Below, one piece after another: positions 18,000 through 26,538 of a stretch of DNA of 64,000 nucleotides. Position 1 is the first letter of the stretch. Every line of letters begins with the position of its first letter. Location of the stretch: contig NZ_BCTZ01000017.1 of the NCBI RefSeq assembly GCF_001591025.1, forward strand, positions 1-64,000, written 5' to 3'. Origin of the DNA: Sphingomonas soli NBRC 100801 (lineage in GTDB: Bacteria; Pseudomonadota; Alphaproteobacteria; Sphingomonadales; Sphingomonadaceae). The notes below the pieces were generated by a model. The model worked only from the letters and a program-made list of their open reading frames with translations. It ran no database searches and had not been told where the DNA came from. The position numbers and the translations under genes are program-made.

Positions 18000-18266
18000 T
18001 CAGGACAGGTGCGCCAGGCTTTGCGCCGCGATCGCGACCTGGGTGCGGTTGCGCACGTTGAGCTTGCGCATCAGCGCGGTCATGTGCGCCTTCACCGTGG
18101 CTTCGGCGATGCCGAGCTCATAGGCGATCTGCTTGTTGAGCTGGCCCGAATGGACCCCGCGCATGACCTTGATCTGGGTAGGCGTGAGCCGCACGCCATT
18201 TTCCGCGCCCGGTATCGACACGGATACGGTGCCCTTCTGGGTCGCTTCCTGGACGGTCGCCTTCAT
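18000..18266 (-). CDS. Stand-alone LuxR-type DNA-binding protein
   Basis: An 88-aa protein consisting almost only of a GerE/LuxR helix-turn-helix (LTPTQIKVMRGVHSGQLNKQ, YELGIAEATVKAHMTALMRKL). There is no receiver or ligand domain, unlike NarL or LuxR proteins of over 200 aa. The start is set at ATG 18266 (MKATVQEATQKG) behind GGGAGAGG; upstream codons of the longer frame are not protein-like. It precedes the first beta-helix gene by 53 bases on the same strand, so it may be its first operon partner and local regulator. How it would be modulated without a sensor part is unknown. Confidence 0.82.
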   Translation of the reverse strand: MKATVQEATQKGTVSVSIPGAENGVRLTPTQIKVMRGVHSGQLNKQIAYELGIAEATVKAHMTALMRKLNVRNRTQVAIAAQSLAHLS

Positions 18267-18611
18267 CGATCCTCTCCCAAAGATCCCTGTTCCATCGCGT
18301 GGAATCAGTTGGACAGGTTTTAGTATGTTCTTCAAGCAACCACTGTAGCAAGCCTTTTTTATTGCCGGATCGCAGAAATCTGTCCAACAGATACCAGCAA
18401 GCTTCACGGTCAAGTGAATAAAGTGAGGAAATCCGCGGGAGACAGCGATGTCAGGGGGAATCGGGCGCTCGCGCCAAAGCGGGCGAAACCGGGTGACCGG
18501 AAAAGGCATGGGGGACCGTTCGCGGGGACCGGACTGGCCAGCGCGGCGGCTCTTGGTTACACTGGGTCAACAGCGGGAGAGGGTCCGCATAGCGGCATAT
18601 AGGGGGTTGCC
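18267..18611. other. Divergent promoter region between luxR-type and gntR-type genes
   Basis: This 345-base gap holds no gene that I can support. It carries the start signals of both flanking genes and a pair of near-identical 21-base boxes described separately. A T-run CTTTTTTATT lies at about 18353-18362. Base composition of the middle part is clearly more AT-rich than its surroundings, as expected for a regulatory region. Confidence 0.6.
18301..18395. promoter_or_regulatory. Pair of inverted 21-bp boxes, candidate GntR/FadR operators
   Basis: The reverse complement of 18301-18321 and the direct sequence 18375-18395 agree at 17 of 21 positions, sharing the core CTGTCCAAC followed by GAT and CC. 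The two boxes face each other 53 bases apart in the divergent promoter region. This is the arrangement expected for a regulator binding at two sites, and the adjacent GntR-type protein is the natural candidate. I did not find the same core upstream of the TonB receptor at 23361 or the gene at 20169. Confidence 0.55.
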
Positions 18612-19289
18612 GTGAAAGAAGGCAGGCTGGCGGATCGCGCCTATACGGCGATCGTCGAGATCATCAACGAGGACGATCTGGCGACGGGCGACCGGCTTCC
18701 GTCCGAATCGAAGCTGGCGGAATTGTTCGGCATGTCGCGCACCATCGTGCGCGAGGCGCTGGTGCGTCTGGCGGCGGACGGGATCACCGAGGCGCGGCGC
18801 GGCGCGGGTTCCTATGTGAAGCGGCGGCCGTCTTCGCGGCTCGGCTCGCACGTGCCGATGGACGAACTTGCGGCGACGCTTGGCACCTATGAGGTCCGCT
18901 TCGTCCTGGAGGCCGAAGCCGCGCGCCTTGCCGCGCTACGCCGCTCGAACGAGCAGATGGATGCTATCGAGGAAGCGCTGGAGGGCTTGCGCTCGTCGCT
19001 GCTATCGAGCGCGCCCGCGCATGACGAGGATTGGCTGCTCCACCGCGCAATCGCCGAGGCGACGGGCAACACCGCCTTTGTCGAGATATTCGATCATCTG
19101 CAGCAGGAAGTGATCCCCATCCTGCGCGCCGGCGTGGATATTTCGCGCTCGCGCCCGCCCGAGGTGATCGGCGCGATGATGGACGAGCATGATGCCATCG
19201 TCGACGCGATCCGCGCACAGGACGGCGACGGCGCGGCGCTGGCGATGCGCTGGCATCTGTCGCAAGGGCGCAAGCGGCTGATGCCATAA
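18612..19289 (+). CDS. GntR-family regulator, FadR/FCD subgroup
   Basis: A 225-aa transcription factor. The N-terminal winged helix-turn-helix is at residues about 8-75 (DRLPSESKLAELFGMSRTIV, REALVRLAADG). The C-terminal FCD all-helical ligand domain has metal-site type residues (HDEDWLLHRAIAEATGN, then DEHDAIVDAIRAQDGDGAAL, RWHLSQG). Such proteins usually repress sugar-acid or organic-acid genes until a small acid binds. Start is GTG 18612 with AGGGGG 6 bases before it. The neighbours (gluconokinase, beta-helix hydrolases, TonB receptor) suggest control of this sugar locus, with gluconate or a related acid as a possible ligand. Confidence 0.92.
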   Translation: MKEGRLADRAYTAIVEIINEDDLATGDRLPSESKLAELFGMSRTIVREALVRLAADGITEARRGAGSYVKRRPSSRLGSHVPMDELAATLGTYEVRFVLEAEAARLAALRRSNEQMDAIEEALEGLRSSLLSSAPAHDEDWLLHRAIAEATGNTAFVEIFDHLQQEVIPILRAGVDISRSRPPEVIGAMMDEHDAIVDAIRAQDGDGAALAMRWHLSQGRKRLMP

Positions 19290-19413
19290 GGGGCCCTCGC
19301 TGCCCTGCGAAGGCAGGGTTGTTGGCGGGCGCAACCGGGCGATGGGCTGATCGGTGGCTGCCCTATCCCGCGACAGAGGGAACCTGAAGCCGAGAGCGGT
19401 TTCCCGAACGACC

Positions 19414-19461
19414 CTGGGTCCCCGCTTTCGCGGGGATGACGAAGAGCGGGGATGACGAAGA
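19414..19461. repeat. Dispersed palindromic element (copy B) with 16-bp tandem duplication
   Basis: The hairpin TCCCCGC-TTTC-GCGGGGA at 19419-19436 matches copy A at 14931-14948, with identity extending to about 30 bases. Its right arm runs into a perfect tandem duplication of the 16-mer GCGGGGATGACGAAGA (19430-19445 and 19446-19461). It lies just past the gluconokinase stop and convergent with the gntR-type gene. Confidence 0.7.
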
Positions 19462-19481
19462 GCCGTGGCGGTTGGGTTGCG

Positions 19482-20027
19482 TCAGGCGGGGACCTGATCC
19501 TGCGTCCATGCCAGCACTTCGCGGCGAAGATCCTCGATCGGCTGGTAGCAGTGGAGCACCAGCGCGCGCTCGTCGGGCGCGGGGCGCTCGAGCGTGGCGA
19601 ACTGGCTGTCGAGCAGGCTGGGTGCCATGTAATGCCCCTCGCGCGAGGCGAGGTGGGGGGCGATCTCGTCGCGTTCGCCGTCGAGCAGGACGAATACCAG
19701 CGGCACGCCGGCGGCCTTTGCCAGGCGCTCGCGATAGCTGCGCTTGAGCGCCGAGCAGGCGGCGACCGCCACGCCTTCCCCGCGCACGGCCACGCCGATC
19801 GCCGCGCCCAGCCGGTCGAGCCAGGGCCAGCGGTCTGCGTCTTCGAGGGGCTGGCCTGCGCGCATCTTGGCGACGCTTTCGGGCGAGTGGAACGCGTCCC
19901 CTTCGAACGCCGGGACGCCGAGATGCCCCGCAAGATGCGCGACCAGGGTGGACTTGCCGCAACCGCTGACGCCCATCGCGACGATGGCGCAGCGGGGCAG
20001 TCCGGTGGTTTTGCGCTGTGCGTGCAC
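19482..20027 (-). CDS. gntK: Gluconokinase
   Basis: Phosphorylates gluconate to 6-phosphogluconate, feeding the Entner-Doudoroff or pentose phosphate route. The 181-aa product has the P-loop MGVSGCGKST near residue 16, the family segment FEGDAFHSPESVAKMRAGQPLEDADR (two parts around residues 39-64) and ACSALKRSYRERL. It also has HYMAPSLLDSQFATLE near the end. No ATG precedes the P-loop in a sensible place; GTG 20027 has GAGGAA a few bases upstream and gives VHAQRKTTG, the length expected. The much longer open frame upstream on this strand is antisense to the next gene. It is divergent from the second beta-helix gene. Confidence 0.93.
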   Translation of the reverse strand: MHAQRKTTGLPRCAIVAMGVSGCGKSTLVAHLAGHLGVPAFEGDAFHSPESVAKMRAGQPLEDADRWPWLDRLGAAIGVAVRGEGVAVAACSALKRSYRERLAKAAGVPLVFVLLDGERDEIAPHLASREGHYMAPSLLDSQFATLERPAPDERALVLHCYQPIEDLRREVLAWTQDQVPA

Positions 20028-20168
20028 GTCGTTCCTCAAAGCTTCGGCTGCCACGCTAATGTTATTCGGCGGCCGCTTTGACCATTGCGACCTTTGTCGC
20101 GGTCGCCGGGTGCACCGGGCATGCGTATCGGGCGTATCCGTGGGCGAACAGCGACTGGGAGAGACGGC

Positions 20169-23100
20169 ATGACCCGCACGGCGATGCGCAGGCTCGCGAT
20201 CTGGATGGTTGCCGCCGCGATGCAGGTCGCCGGCGCGCAGGCCCAGCCGGCCCGTTCGGTTTCCGTCTATACCACCGCGCCAAGCGACCCCGCCGCGGTG
20301 ACCGTGAAGGCGAAGGGCGACGGCGTGGCCGACGATACGCCGGCAATCCAGGCGGCGATCGATGCGGCTTCGATCAAGCCGGGCGGCGGCATCGTGTTCC
20401 TGCCCACGGGCCGGTACCGGATCACGCGCACCGTGTTCATGTGGCCGGGCGTCCGACTGTTCGGCGTGGGCAAGACGCGGCCGGTGTTCGTGCTGGCGCC
20501 CAGCACGCCGGGTTTCCAGAAGGGCGTGGGCAGCATGGTGTTCTTCACCGGCAACAATCCGCATGTGACGGTGACAGGCGCGAACGGCGCGGTGATGCGC
20601 GGCAAGGTGCCGGTGCCGCCGCCGACCAGCGTGCCATTCGACCCCAACATCGCCGATGCCAATTCGGGCACCTTCTATCCCGCCATGGCCAATCTGGATT
20701 TCGAGATCGGCGCGGGCAATCCGGCGGCGACGGCGGTGCGGATGCACACCGCGCAGCACTCCTATCTCGCGCATATGGATTTCCGGCTCGGATCCGCGCT
20801 GGCGGGGATTTATCAGGTCGGCAATCTGGGCATGAACCTGCGTTTCTTCGGCGGGCGCTATGGGATCCTGGCCGAGAAGACGTCGCCCGCATGGCAGTAC
20901 ACATTGCTCGATTCCTCCTTCGAGGGGCAGCGCGACGCGGCGATCCGCGAGCATGAGGCGGGGCTGACCATGGTCAATGTCGCGATCCGCGACACGCCTG
21001 TCGGGATCGAGATCGACAAGGGCTATGGCGACTGGCTGTGGGGCAAGGATCTGCGCTTCGAGAATGTCTCGAAAGCAGGGATCATCATCAGCAACGAAGG
21101 CAATGCCTATACCCAGATCGGCTTCGACAATGCCGTTGCCAGCGGTACGCCGGTGTTCGCGCAGTTTCGCGACAGCGGGAAGACAGTGGCGGGGCCGGGG
21201 CCGCGCTACCGGGTCAAGGAGTTCACTTATGGCCTGACGCTCGTCGGGCTGGGCCAGCCCGGCAGCTATCAGACGCGGATGCACGCCGCGCCGCTCGCCT
21301 CACTGCCCGCGCGCCGCGCGCCTGCGATCCGTGCATTCCCGATGGTCACCGCATGGAAGAATGTCCGCGCGCTGGGCGCGAAGGGCGACAATGCGACCGA
21401 CGATACCGCCGCGATCCAGCGCGCGATCGATACGCAGCGCGTGGTCTATTTTCCCACCGGCTTCTACCGCGTCACCGATACGCTGAAGCTCCGACCGGAC
21501 AGCGTGCTGATCGGCCTGCATCCGGGCCTTACCCAGATCGTGCTTGCAGACGATAGCCCGGGCTTTCGCGGCGTGGGCCCGGCCAAGGGGCTGATCGAAA
21601 GCGCGAAGGGCGGGGATGCGATCGTCACCGGGCTGGGGCTTTTCACCGGCGGGATCAATCCGCGCGCGGCGGGGATCATCTGGCGCGCGGGCGAGAAATC
21701 GCTGGTGGACGATGTGAAGTTCCAGGGCGGGCACGGAACCACGCTCGCCGATGGCAGCCGCTTCGATCCCTACAACGCCAATCACACAGCCGACGCGGAT
21801 CCGAAGAAGCGCTGGGACGGCCAATATTCGAGCCTGTGGGTGACCGATGGTGGCGGCGGCACGTTCAACGGGCTGTGGACGCCCAACACCTATGCCCAAT
21901 CGGGCATGCACGTCACCGACACCAGCACACCGGGCTATGTGTACGAAATGTCGGCCGAGCATCATGTCCGCGCCGAGATCGTGCTCGACAATGTCCGCAA
22001 CTGGGAATTCCTGGCACCGCAGACCGAGGAGGAGGCGGGCGAGAGCCGCAACACGGTCGCGCTCGAAGTGCGCAATTCGCGCAACATCCTGTTCGCCAAT
22101 TTCCACGGCTATCGCGTCACCCGCTCGCTCCAGCCGGCGCCGGCTGCCGTGAAGCTGTTCGGATCGACGGATATCCGGTTCCGCAACGTGCATGTGAACG
22201 CCGAAAGCGGCTTCGCGACCTGCGACGCCAATGGCTGCGGCACCTATTTGCGCGCGAGCAAATATCCCTATGAGAATGCGATCCACGACGTGACGCGCGG
22301 GATGGAAGTGCGCGAACGCGAGTTCGCGGTGCTCGACGTGAACGACGCGCCGGTACCGATATCCGCGCCCGTGGCGGTGGCGGAGAAGCTGGCGGGCGGC
22401 TTTTATTCGGCGGGCGGCGGCGCGGTGGATGCGAACGGCAAACTCTATTTCATCGACCGCCAGTTTCACCGCATCCATGGCTGGGCGGAGAAAGAGGGGT
22501 TGTCGATCCTGGCGGATGCGCCGCTCGACCCGATCAACCTGGCGATCGACAAATCGGGCAAGCTGCTGGTGCTGTCGTCCGACGGCCCCGAAGCGACGGT
22601 GTACAGCCTCGATCCGGCCGCGCCCCGCGACGTGAAGGTCATCGCGCCGACACCGGCCGGGGCCTCGGCCGCCGCACGCGTCGCGCTGCCCGGCAGCTTC
22701 TGGAACAATGGCGAGTTCCGCGACCAATATGACGCGGCGGCCGACCATTTCACCACGCTGGCCGAGATGTTCGCGCGAGACATGGCGCTGCCCAAGGCGC
22801 GCGAATATGTGTCGCCCGATGGCAGCCTGGCGCTGCCCGCCTTCCGCGTGTTTCAGCAGGGGCCGCCCAACCATCTCGGCTGGCGCTTCTCCGACACGCT
22901 CGACACCTATGGCTGGGTGACCGGCAGGGTGGGCGAGCGGATCTATATCGCCAACGGTTCGGAGAACCGCACCTATTCGGGGCTATTGGGCGCGGGCGGG
23001 GCGGTGACCGATCTCACGCCGTTTGCGCCGCGCGGCGGCGAAAGTGTGGCGGTGGACCCCGATGGCCGGGTCTATGTCGCGAACGGGCAGGTGTTCATCT

Positions 23101-23231
23101 ATGACGCGGGCGGCCGCGAGGCGGGACGAATCGATGTGCCCGAGCGTCCGCTGCAATTACTGTTCGGCGGTGCTTCGGGACGGACGCTGTTCATTCTGAC
23201 TCATCACGGGCTTTACTCGGCGCATCCCTGA
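20169..23231 (+). CDS. Secreted double beta-helix plus SMP-30-like propeller protein, copy 2
   Basis: A 1020-aa paralogue of the protein at 14974, alike over the full length. The signal peptide is MTRTAMRRLAIWMVAAAMQV then AGAQAQ. The first beta-helix starts near residue 42 (VKAKGDGVADDTPAIQAAID), the second near residue 407 (LGAKGDNATDDTAAIQRAID). The propeller at about 745-1020 shows GGAVDANGKLYFIDRQFHRI and VNAESGFATCDANGC before it. Compared with copy 1 it has a longer insert after the second helix start (ADPKKRWDGQYSSLWVTDGG). Start ATG 20169 follows GGGAGAGACGGC. It is divergent from gluconokinase and followed by a TonB receptor on the same strand, consistent with a polysaccharide or glycoside uptake locus. 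Confidence 0.82.
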   Translation: MTRTAMRRLAIWMVAAAMQVAGAQAQPARSVSVYTTAPSDPAAVTVKAKGDGVADDTPAIQAAIDAASIKPGGGIVFLPTGRYRITRTVFMWPGVRLFGVGKTRPVFVLAPSTPGFQKGVGSMVFFTGNNPHVTVTGANGAVMRGKVPVPPPTSVPFDPNIADANSGTFYPAMANLDFEIGAGNPAATAVRMHTAQHSYLAHMDFRLGSALAGIYQVGNLGMNLRFFGGRYGILAEKTSPAWQYTLLDSSFEGQRDAAIREHEAGLTMVNVAIRDTPVGIEIDKGYGDWLWGKDLRFENVSKAGIIISNEGNAYTQIGFDNAVASGTPVFAQFRDSGKTVAGPGPRYRVKEFTYGLTLVGLGQPGSYQTRMHAAPLASLPARRAPAIRAFPMVTAWKNVRALGAKGDNATDDTAAIQRAIDTQRVVYFPTGFYRVTDTLKLRPDSVLIGLHPGLTQIVLADDSPGFRGVGPAKGLIESAKGGDAIVTGLGLFTGGINPRAAGIIWRAGEKSLVDDVKFQGGHGTTLADGSRFDPYNANHTADADPKKRWDGQYSSLWVTDGGGGTFNGLWTPNTYAQSGMHVTDTSTPGYVYEMSAEHHVRAEIVLDNVRNWEFLAPQTEEEAGESRNTVALEVRNSRNILFANFHGYRVTRSLQPAPAAVKLFGSTDIRFRNVHVNAESGFATCDANGCGTYLRASKYPYENAIHDVTRGMEVREREFAVLDVNDAPVPISAPVAVAEKLAGGFYSAGGGAVDANGKLYFIDRQFHRIHGWAEKEGLSILADAPLDPINLAIDKSGKLLVLSSDGPEATVYSLDPAAPRDVKVIAPTPAGASAAARVALPGSFWNNGEFRDQYDAAADHFTTLAEMFARDMALPKAREYVSPDGSLALPAFRVFQQGPPNHLGWRFSDTLDTYGWVTGRVGERIYIANGSENRTYSGLLGAGGAVTDLTPFAPRGGESVAVDPDGRVYVANGQVFIYDAGGREAGRIDVPERPLQLLFGGASGRTLFILTHHGLYSAHP

Positions 23232-23253
23232 TCCGCAGGCACCCAATACTCTG

Positions 23254-23265
23254 CGACCATGGTCG
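23254..23265. promoter_or_regulatory. 12-bp palindrome upstream of the TonB receptor
   Basis: CGACCATGGTCG is a perfect palindrome in the 129-base gap between the beta-helix gene and the TonB receptor, flanked by CCCAA and TTGGG at roughly symmetric distances. It could be an operator or part of a terminator-like dyad. No protein is assigned. Confidence 0.35.
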
Positions 23266-23360
23266 TAGATGTTGGGCGTTCTCCGATGCGTTAATGAGTG
23301 ATCGCAATGGCGCATAGCCTGTCGAAGCGGCGGCGCTCAGAAAACAAGCACAGGGGATGG

Positions 23361-26345
23361 ATGATGATCGCATTTTCACTTGATCGCCGCACACTGACGG
23401 CCCTTCGTGGTACCGCTACCAGTCTTGTCGCGCTCGCGGCGGCGCTGGCTTCGGCCCCCGCGGCGGCGCAGACCGCGCCCGCCGCGCAGGATGTTCCGGC
23501 CGCGAGCAGCGACGACGCGGAACGGCAGGATCCGGGGATCGTCGTCACCGGCACGCGCATCATCTCGAGCGGGTTCAACGCGCCGACCCCGACCACCGTG
23601 ATCGGCACCGAGGAGCTTGAGCGGACGGCGCAGCCCAACATCTTCAACACCGTGATCCAGCTGCCGTCGCTCCAGGGCTCGACCGGCGCGGCGACGGGCA
23701 CGTTCAGCACGTCGAGCGGCCAGCAGGGCCTCAGCTCCTTCTCGCTGCGCGGGCTGGGCCCGATCCGCACGCTGACCCTGCTCGACGGCCAGCGCGTCGT
23801 CGGCGCGAACGTGACCGGCGTTCCCGACATCAGCATGTTCCCGCAGCTGCTGGTGACGCGCGTCGATGTGGTGAATGGCGGCGCATCGGCCTCCTACGGC
23901 TCGGACGCGGTTGGCGGCGTGGTCAACTTCATCACCGACACGCGCTTCAAGGGGTTCAAGGCGAACGTGCTCGGCAGCATCACCCGCTATGGCGACGACA
24001 AGACCGGGCTGGTCCAGGCCGCCTATGGCACGTCGCTGTTCGACGATCGTCTCCATGTCGTGCTGAGCGGCGAATATGACAATGAAGAGGGCGTGGGCCC
24101 CGGCAATTTCGGCATCGACCTGGCCGGCGACCGCGACTGGCACCGCGCCTCGACGCTGGTGAATACCGGCCAGGCGAACAACGGCACGCCGCAATTCCGC
24201 TACCGCGACTATGCCCAGCCCTATCAATATGCGCTGTACGGCCTGATCAACAACGGCCCGCTCCAGGGCATCGCCTTTGACCGCAACGGCCAGCCCTATA
24301 ATTTCAACTATGGCTCGGGCGGCGTTCCGAACGGAACGGGCGGCGTCACCAATTGCTTCCCGGGCAACGCCTTCTGCGTCGGCGGCGATTTGTCGGGCGC
24401 GGTGGGTTCGGGCGCATCGCTCAAATCCTCGCTGGAGCGCATCAACGGCTTTGGCCGGATCGGTTTCGATTTCGCGCCGAACAACGAAGTCTATGCCACG
24501 GTCAACATCGCGCAGGTGCTGACCAGCAACCAGCCGAGCCCCGGCTATAACCGCGCCAGCCTGACCGTGCAGTGCGCCAACCCCTATGTGCCGCAACTGA
24601 TCAAGGATCGCTGCACCACGGCGGGCATCACCTCGTTCGGCTTCGGATCGAGCAACGGCGCCTTCCCCTCGCCGCTGGTTTCCACCGACCGCAAGCAATA
24701 TCGCTTCGTCGGCGGCGTGAAGGGCCAGTTCGATCTTGGCGGCACCAACTGGCATTATGACGCCTATTACCAGCGCGGCACGACCATCTCGCACATCGAT
24801 GTCGACACGATCGTGCTCCAGAACCGCTATGTCGCCGCGACCAACGTGGTGCTGCTGAACGGCGTGCCGGCCTGCGCCGATGCAGGCGCGCGGGCGCTGG
24901 GTTGCCAGCCGATCAACGTCTTCGCCGGCGCCACGCGTCCCTCTGCCGGCGCGCTCGAATATGTGATGCCGGGCAATGGGCCGTTCCAGCACAGCCGGAT
25001 CACCCAGGACGTCGCCAGCATCAACTTCTCGGGCGAGCCGCTGGATCTGTGGGCGGGGCCGCTCTCGTTCGCGTTCGGCGGCGAATACCGCAAGGAATAT
25101 TATGAGGTGACGGCCGACCCCTATGGTGCCGGGGTCTCGGCGCTGAGCCCGAACAGTTCTGCCTATCCGGCCGACGCGCTGCTCAATTCGGCGCAGGGAT
25201 CGAACTGGGCGGCCGGCAATTACAAGAATGGCAGCGGCAAATATGACGTCGTCGAAGGCTTTGCCGAGGTCAATCTGCCGCTGATCAACAGCGAAGGCGC
25301 GGGCAAGGCCAATATCAACGGCGCGGCGCGCGTGACCCGCTACAGCACCTCCGGCACCATCTGGGCCTGGAAGATTGGCGGCACCTGGGATCTGCCGCTC
25401 GACGGCTTCCGTCTGCGCGCAGTCACCTCGCGCGACGTGCGCGCGCCGAACCTGTCGGAGCTGTTCGCCGCCCCGACGGTGACGACGCTGCCGAGCTTCA
25501 ACGATCCGTTCCGCAACGTTGCGGTGCAGGCGTTCCAGAACACGATCGGCAATGCCAATCTGAAGCCCGAAATCGCCCGCAACACCGAAATCGGCATCGT
25601 GCTTTCCCGACCGTCCTGGCTGCCGGGGCTCAGCATCTCGGTCGACTATTACAACATCAAGCTCGATGGGGTGGTATCGAGCCTGTCGGCGGCGCAGATC
25701 GTCCAGTTCTGTAAGGACGGCAACCAGACCTTCTGCGGCGGCTTCGTGCTCGACAGCCCCGTGCAGGGCGGCAATTTCATCAACGTCCAGCCGTTCAACC
25801 TGGCATCGTGGAAGACCAGCGGTTTCGACATCGAGGCCAGCTATCAGTGGCAGCGTCCGCTGGGCCTGCCCGGCAGCTTCACCGTCCGCGCGCTGGGCAC
25901 GCATGTGAAGGAGTTCCTGGTCGATGCGGGTGTCAAGGGCGTCGATGTGGTCGATCAGGCCGGCGCGAACACCGGCAACACGCCCGACTGGAAGTGGCTG
26001 GCGATGCAGACCTACAGCAATGACAGATTCAGCCTGACGCTCCAGCAGCGCTGGTTCAGCGACGGCGTGTTCGGCAACCAATATGTCGTCTGCCAGACCG
26101 GCTGCCCGGCATCGACCGGCAACCATCCGACGGTCGACTTTAACAAGATGAAGGGCGCCTTCTATTTCGACGTCGGCGGAACGGTGAACCTGACCGGCAA
26201 CATCACCTCTTATTTCAAGATCGACAATCTCTTCGACCATGATCCGACGCCGTCGCCACAGACCAATACCGGGCTCGACGTCAATCCGGCGCTCTATGAC
26301 ACGCTGGGCCGCACCTATCGCCTGGGTGTTCGCCTGAAGTTCTGA
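23361..26345 (+). CDS. TonB-dependent outer-membrane receptor (carbohydrate locus)
   Basis: A 994-aa outer-membrane active transporter energised by TonB/ExbBD. The signal sequence is followed by a typical Sphingomonas-type segment DPGIVVTGTRI that may serve as the TonB box. The plug domain is at about residues 65-200 (FSLRGLGPIRTLTLLDGQRV, GGASASYGSDAVGGVVNF). A 22-strand barrel follows, ending with an aromatic residue (YRLGVRLKF). Start ATG 23361 has AGGGG just upstream; ATG 23364 is equally possible. Position after the beta-helix hydrolase suggests import of its oligosaccharide product. An unusually long antisense frame covers it, taken as a composition effect. Confidence 0.93.
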   Translation: MMIAFSLDRRTLTALRGTATSLVALAAALASAPAAAQTAPAAQDVPAASSDDAERQDPGIVVTGTRIISSGFNAPTPTTVIGTEELERTAQPNIFNTVIQLPSLQGSTGAATGTFSTSSGQQGLSSFSLRGLGPIRTLTLLDGQRVVGANVTGVPDISMFPQLLVTRVDVVNGGASASYGSDAVGGVVNFITDTRFKGFKANVLGSITRYGDDKTGLVQAAYGTSLFDDRLHVVLSGEYDNEEGVGPGNFGIDLAGDRDWHRASTLVNTGQANNGTPQFRYRDYAQPYQYALYGLINNGPLQGIAFDRNGQPYNFNYGSGGVPNGTGGVTNCFPGNAFCVGGDLSGAVGSGASLKSSLERINGFGRIGFDFAPNNEVYATVNIAQVLTSNQPSPGYNRASLTVQCANPYVPQLIKDRCTTAGITSFGFGSSNGAFPSPLVSTDRKQYRFVGGVKGQFDLGGTNWHYDAYYQRGTTISHIDVDTIVLQNRYVAATNVVLLNGVPACADAGARALGCQPINVFAGATRPSAGALEYVMPGNGPFQHSRITQDVASINFSGEPLDLWAGPLSFAFGGEYRKEYYEVTADPYGAGVSALSPNSSAYPADALLNSAQGSNWAAGNYKNGSGKYDVVEGFAEVNLPLINSEGAGKANINGAARVTRYSTSGTIWAWKIGGTWDLPLDGFRLRAVTSRDVRAPNLSELFAAPTVTTLPSFNDPFRNVAVQAFQNTIGNANLKPEIARNTEIGIVLSRPSWLPGLSISVDYYNIKLDGVVSSLSAAQIVQFCKDGNQTFCGGFVLDSPVQGGNFINVQPFNLASWKTSGFDIEASYQWQRPLGLPGSFTVRALGTHVKEFLVDAGVKGVDVVDQAGANTGNTPDWKWLAMQTYSNDRFSLTLQQRWFSDGVFGNQYVVCQTGCPASTGNHPTVDFNKMKGAFYFDVGGTVNLTGNITSYFKIDNLFDHDPTPSPQTNTGLDVNPALYDTLGRTYRLGVRLKF

Positions 26346-26369
26346 TCGCTCTTCACCGGCCTCCCCTGG

Positions 26370-26448
26370 GTTGGCGACTGATTGGGACTCCATCGCCGCG
26401 ATGCATGCGCCGCGGCGGTGGGGCTCCAAGCTTCGCCAACTCCTTTTT
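26370..26448 (+). terminator. Long imperfect hairpin with T-run after the TonB receptor
   Basis: Outer arms GTTGGCGA (26370-26377) and TCGCCAAC (26433-26440) enclose an inner imperfect stem built on CCATCGCCGCG / CGCGGCGGTGG. The right arm is followed by TCCTTTTT, as in a factor-independent terminator. It lies 25 bases past the receptor stop and ahead of the tetR gene. Confidence 0.65.
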
Positions 26449-26538
26449 GCGTGCGGCGCGCGGGGAGCACGGGGCAACCGTAGCTAAGCGACTTTTGCGG
26501 CTGGTATTTTCAGCAAAGCACATTATGTATCGCTCGTT

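Noticed and set aside
20028-21284. Upstream extension of the gluconokinase frame to about 600 codons
   Set aside because: The extra part is antisense to the second beta-helix gene; the kinase fits its family length from GTG 20027.
21300-22874. 524-codon minus-strand frame within the second beta-helix gene
   Set aside because: Antisense shadow; the sense frame is a clear full-length paralogue of the protein at 14974.
23376-26477. 1033-codon minus-strand frame opposite the TonB receptor
   Set aside because: Striking in length, but its residues are the usual His/Arg/Asp/Val pattern of reverse-frame reading in high-GC genes, and no family motif is present.
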